A DNA stretch of 64,000 nucleotides from VRUE01 sp963817905 (lineage in GTDB: Bacteria; Actinomycetota; Thermoleophilia; Solirubrobacterales; 70-9), in NCBI GenBank assembly GCA_963817905.1, contig CAWFPS010000003.1, forward strand, positions 1,736,001-1,800,000. The letters run 5' to 3'. Each line of letters opens with the position of its first letter. The stretch's first letter is position 1. Shown here one piece after another: positions 61,949 through 64,000 of this stretch. Both the position numbers and the translations under genes were made by a program. Under the pieces are notes generated by a model, which searched no databases, was not told the DNA's origin, and saw only the letters and a list, made by a program, of their open reading frames with translations.

Positions 61949-61961
61949 AAGAATAAATTCT

Positions 61962-63140
61962 ATGAAACACATCGTAAGTTGTATTGCGCTATTCATTTCG
62001 ACCTTTGTATGGGCACAAACCCAGACCGATTCAATCACCTTCGACCCTCAAAAACAACTGAATGCGACACAACGCATTTTATCCGGAAACTATGGATCGG
62101 CAGTCACAATAGGAGCCTATGGCGAAATGCAATACCTACAACCTGAAAATGACAACGGCATCTTGGACGTTCACCGTCTGGTATTGCTCTTGGGATACCG
62201 TTTTAATGAAAAAGTTCAGTTTGTTTCTGAAATTGAGATCGAACATGTTGAGGAAGTGTATGTCGAACAGGCCTTTATCAATTATAACGTCGCCAATAAT
62301 GTCAATCTTCGTGGTGGATTAATGCTCGTACCTATGGGCATTATAAATGAGTTTCATGAACCTACGACCTTTAATGGGGTTGAACGCCCTGGCGGGGATC
62401 ATGACATAGTCCCTTCGACTTGGCGGGAACTCGGTGTAGGCGTAAGTGGTAGGTTCAACACTATTTCACTGGGGTATCAAGCCTATGTCTTCAATGGATT
62501 TAAATCTACTGACCTCAATGGTGAAGGCCTGGTGATTGGATTTTTAAACGGATCTAATGGATTGCGGAATGGGCGGCAAAAAGGAATCGAATCTACCGTG
62601 AATAGCCCTACATTTTCAGCAAAAGTCGATTACTATGGTATATCAGGTTTGCGGCTGGGCCTTGCCACGTATCTTGGGAAGACCCAGGCGGCAAGTGAAA
62701 TTGAGGATTTGGATGGCGCCAATATTGGTATTTCAATGATTGGGTTGGATGCGCGATACGTTTATGGGCGATTCACAGCCAGGGGCCAATATGTTTATGC
62801 CGCGCTTTCTAATACAGAAAGCTACAACACGCTTACTGACAATGACTTGGGAAGCGCCATGCAAGGATGGTATTTGGAAGGGGCCTATAATCTATTGGCA
62901 ACCGGGAAAGATCAAAGGCTATTCGCCTTTGCACGATATGAAAATTATAATACACACGCTAGTACTGCGGGATCTTTGCCAATCAACTCGTCCTATGATC
63001 GCACGGACCTAACGACAGGTCTTAGCTATCATATTGCTCCTGGTGTGGTCTTAAAAGCGGATTATCAATTTAAAGGAAACGCTAATGCTGGTGCACAAGT
63101 ACCGAACCAATTGAATTTTGGTATAGGTGTGTGGTTCTAG
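61962..63140 (+). CDS. outer-membrane porin, divergent from the imelysin operon
   Basis: A 392-residue protein with signal peptide (MKHIVSCIALFISTFVWAQ). It shares the porin layout of its divergent neighbour: LDVHRLVLLLGYRFNEKVQFVSEIEIEH, AFINYNVANNVNLRGGLMLVPMGIINEFHEPTTF, GVERPGGDHDIVPSTWRELGVG, and a final Trp-Phe terminus (GIGVWF). It is probably a specific channel for an iron source or an anion. It is followed by the FMN-binding and membrane-protein genes, so it is the outer-membrane part of a second module. Confidence 0.88.
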   Translation: MKHIVSCIALFISTFVWAQTQTDSITFDPQKQLNATQRILSGNYGSAVTIGAYGEMQYLQPENDNGILDVHRLVLLLGYRFNEKVQFVSEIEIEHVEEVYVEQAFINYNVANNVNLRGGLMLVPMGIINEFHEPTTFNGVERPGGDHDIVPSTWRELGVGVSGRFNTISLGYQAYVFNGFKSTDLNGEGLVIGFLNGSNGLRNGRQKGIESTVNSPTFSAKVDYYGISGLRLGLATYLGKTQAASEIEDLDGANIGISMIGLDARYVYGRFTARGQYVYAALSNTESYNTLTDNDLGSAMQGWYLEGAYNLLATGKDQRLFAFARYENYNTHASTAGSLPINSSYDRTDLTTGLSYHIAPGVVLKADYQFKGNANAGAQVPNQLNFGIGVWF

Positions 63141-63234
63141 ACCTTTTTTGGCAGTATCAGCCTACACATTAAAACATGCTCATATTTTATATTGAAGCGA
63201 TTTAATAAGATAGATTTTAGAAATATTAATAACA

Positions 63235-63781
63235 ATGACGCAAACAAAAAAGAAAGCCATGTTACTGGTACTCGGCATAATTATCAGTACGCTACTAAGT
63301 GGTTTTAAGGTAGCGGACTCTGCCCCAAAAAGTTAGGAAAGAGGTTCAAAAGGTCTTCCAGATTACCGATTTTACGGTTGATAGCGTCGATATTCCCGAA
63401 GGGTTGAGATTACAGCTCCCATCCCGAATGACCCCTGAAAATTTTTTTAAGATTCAAACGGAGGCCAAGGTACTTGGGTATGCCTATATGGATAAAGCTG
63501 CTAGTAAAACGGCCTTTTTTGATTATTTGGTGATTTTTAATGCCAGGCTTGAAATCATTCAGTCCAAAGTGCTGACCTACCGGGAGGAATATGGGGGTGA
63601 GATCGGTAGCAGAAGATGGTTGCAACAATTCTTGGGAAAAACAGGAAAAGATCGGGTTGATTACAAAACGAATATCGATGGTATTTCTGGTGCTACAATT
63701 TCTGTACGGTCTATGACTACTGCCATTGATCAACTCTTACGTAGCATTGGTATCTTACAAGAAAATAAAATTCTAAAATGA
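63235..63781 (+). CDS. FMN-binding domain protein, frame broken near the signal peptide
   Basis: The frame from ATG 63235 encodes a signal anchor (KKKAMLLVLGIIISTLLSGF) and stops at 63336. The protein continues in another frame through 63781, ending LQENKILK. Removing one base from the C4A5 stretch at 63323-63331 restores a 181-residue protein. The FMN-binding motif SGATIS (in DGISGATISVRSMT) with the Thr that carries covalent FMN is intact, and GGEIGSRRWLQQF precedes it. It resembles RnfG/NqrC-like extracytoplasmic flavoproteins. The frame break is probably a sequencing error. Confidence 0.78.
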
Positions 63782-64000
63782 AATACAACGGCCTTTTAGC
63801 ATCATTTCCAAAAGAAATAAAAGTTTTTATAGGAACCTTTGTAATCGTTCTTTCCATAGGTTTTTATACCGGACTATTATTTGTATCGCAAACAGGCACG
63901 TATCATGCCAGTGGAATTGAAGAAAATTATCTTGGGAATGAATCAAGGGAAGCGGCCGAAATAATGAAGTTTAAAAAGAGTCCAAGGGAAATGCTTACGA
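63778..64000 (+). CDS. membrane protein, N-terminal part (cut by window end)
   Basis: The gene starts at ATG 63778, overlapping the stop of the flavoprotein gene as ATGA, and runs off the window after 74 codons. One membrane helix (VFIGTFVIVLSIGFYTGLLFV, cited as residues 16-36) is followed by a polar stretch with SGIEENYLGNESREAAEIMKF. I recognise this start from flavobacterial clusters of porin, FMN-binding and membrane protein, but no named function is secure. It would anchor the flavoprotein electron path in the inner membrane. Confidence 0.75.
   Translation, partial: MKYNGLLASFPKEIKVFIGTFVIVLSIGFYTGLLFVSQTGTYHASGIEENYLGNESREAAEIMKFKKSPREMLT

Noticed and set aside
1..64000. tRNA or rRNA genes, insertion sequences, phage genes, CRISPR arrays, toxin-antitoxin or restriction systems.
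   Set aside because: Looked for on both strands by reading; no transposase, integrase, repeat array, T-loop pattern or defence-family protein was recognised.

Overview
The window looks like ordinary chromosome of a marine-type member of the Flavobacteriaceae (Bacteroidota). The reasons are: Bacteroidota promoter boxes (TAnnTTTG with an upstream TTG/TTTG) before many genes; several families typical of the phylum (PUR/DUF3276 protein, DUF4920, DUF1573, DUF6268, long-form NusB, DnaJ with only two zinc motifs, cyclophilin-FKBP fusion, DUF1080, imelysin/DUF1111); many SPII lipoproteins; moderate GC; and short spacers or overlaps between genes. I see no tRNA, rRNA, insertion sequence, prophage, CRISPR array or plasmid function. 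The genus cannot be set from what I can see.

Layout. 0.2-9.7 kb: DUF4197 lipoprotein, purU, a fused cobalamin-dependent acyl-CoA mutase (IcmF), a small Lrp regulator, and secreted hydrolase / DJ-1 / DUF1684 proteins. 9.8-12.8 kb: a nitrogen block glnK-amtB-porin behind a paired palindromic operator. 12.9-15.4 kb: fluoride channel crcB with two small membrane proteins, a MazG/HisE-like pyrophosphohydrolase and ilvE. 15.5-19.6 kb: DUF4920, mnmD, an epimerase, grpE and a frame-shifted dnaJ. 20-25.2 kb: ABC exporter pair, MscS channel, DUF6268 outer-membrane protein (frame-shifted) and a sigma-54-type response regulator without a DNA-binding domain. 26.1-31.1 kb: ppk2, M28 peptidase, dual immunophilin, two tandem micropeptides, cold-shock protein, 1-Cys peroxiredoxin. 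31.2-39.4 kb: many small enzymes (YfiT/DinB, GNAT, cupin, thioredoxin-like, CsaA, SBF symporter, PlsC, VOC, DUF1801, alpha/beta hydrolase). 39.4-52.8 kb: M14 peptidase, PUR protein, ABC exporter, nusB-DUF1573-yajC, Gfo/Idh/MocA oxidoreductase, pepT, pyrD, Dabb, LysE, HMG-CoA lyase. 53.1-57.8 kb: secreted DUF1080 / cupredoxin-dehydrogenase / FG-GAP operon. 57.9-64 kb: a divergent, probably Fur-controlled locus with porin-imelysin-DUF1111 on one side and porin-FMN-binding protein-membrane protein on the other.

Most notable signals. (1) Three very short single-helix membrane peptides (29 aa, 28 aa and the first part of a 59-aa protein) align without gaps over 22 residues with Ser6, Leu8, Asn15 and Ser22 conserved; two lie in tandem in an otherwise empty gap and share a bidirectional terminator with the convergent gene. 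(2) Two 21-bp palindromic operators exactly 52 bp apart lie upstream of a glnK promoter that has a good -7 but no -33 box. (3) Three Fur-like 19-bp boxes lie in the divergent iron promoter. (4) Three single-base frameshifts, each in or next to a homopolymer (dnaJ, DUF6268 gene, FMN-binding gene), suggest residual sequencing error more than gene decay. (5) A possible ~85-nt small RNA unit lies just after dnaJ.

All functional calls are from reading motifs and remembered family features; no database or computation was run.
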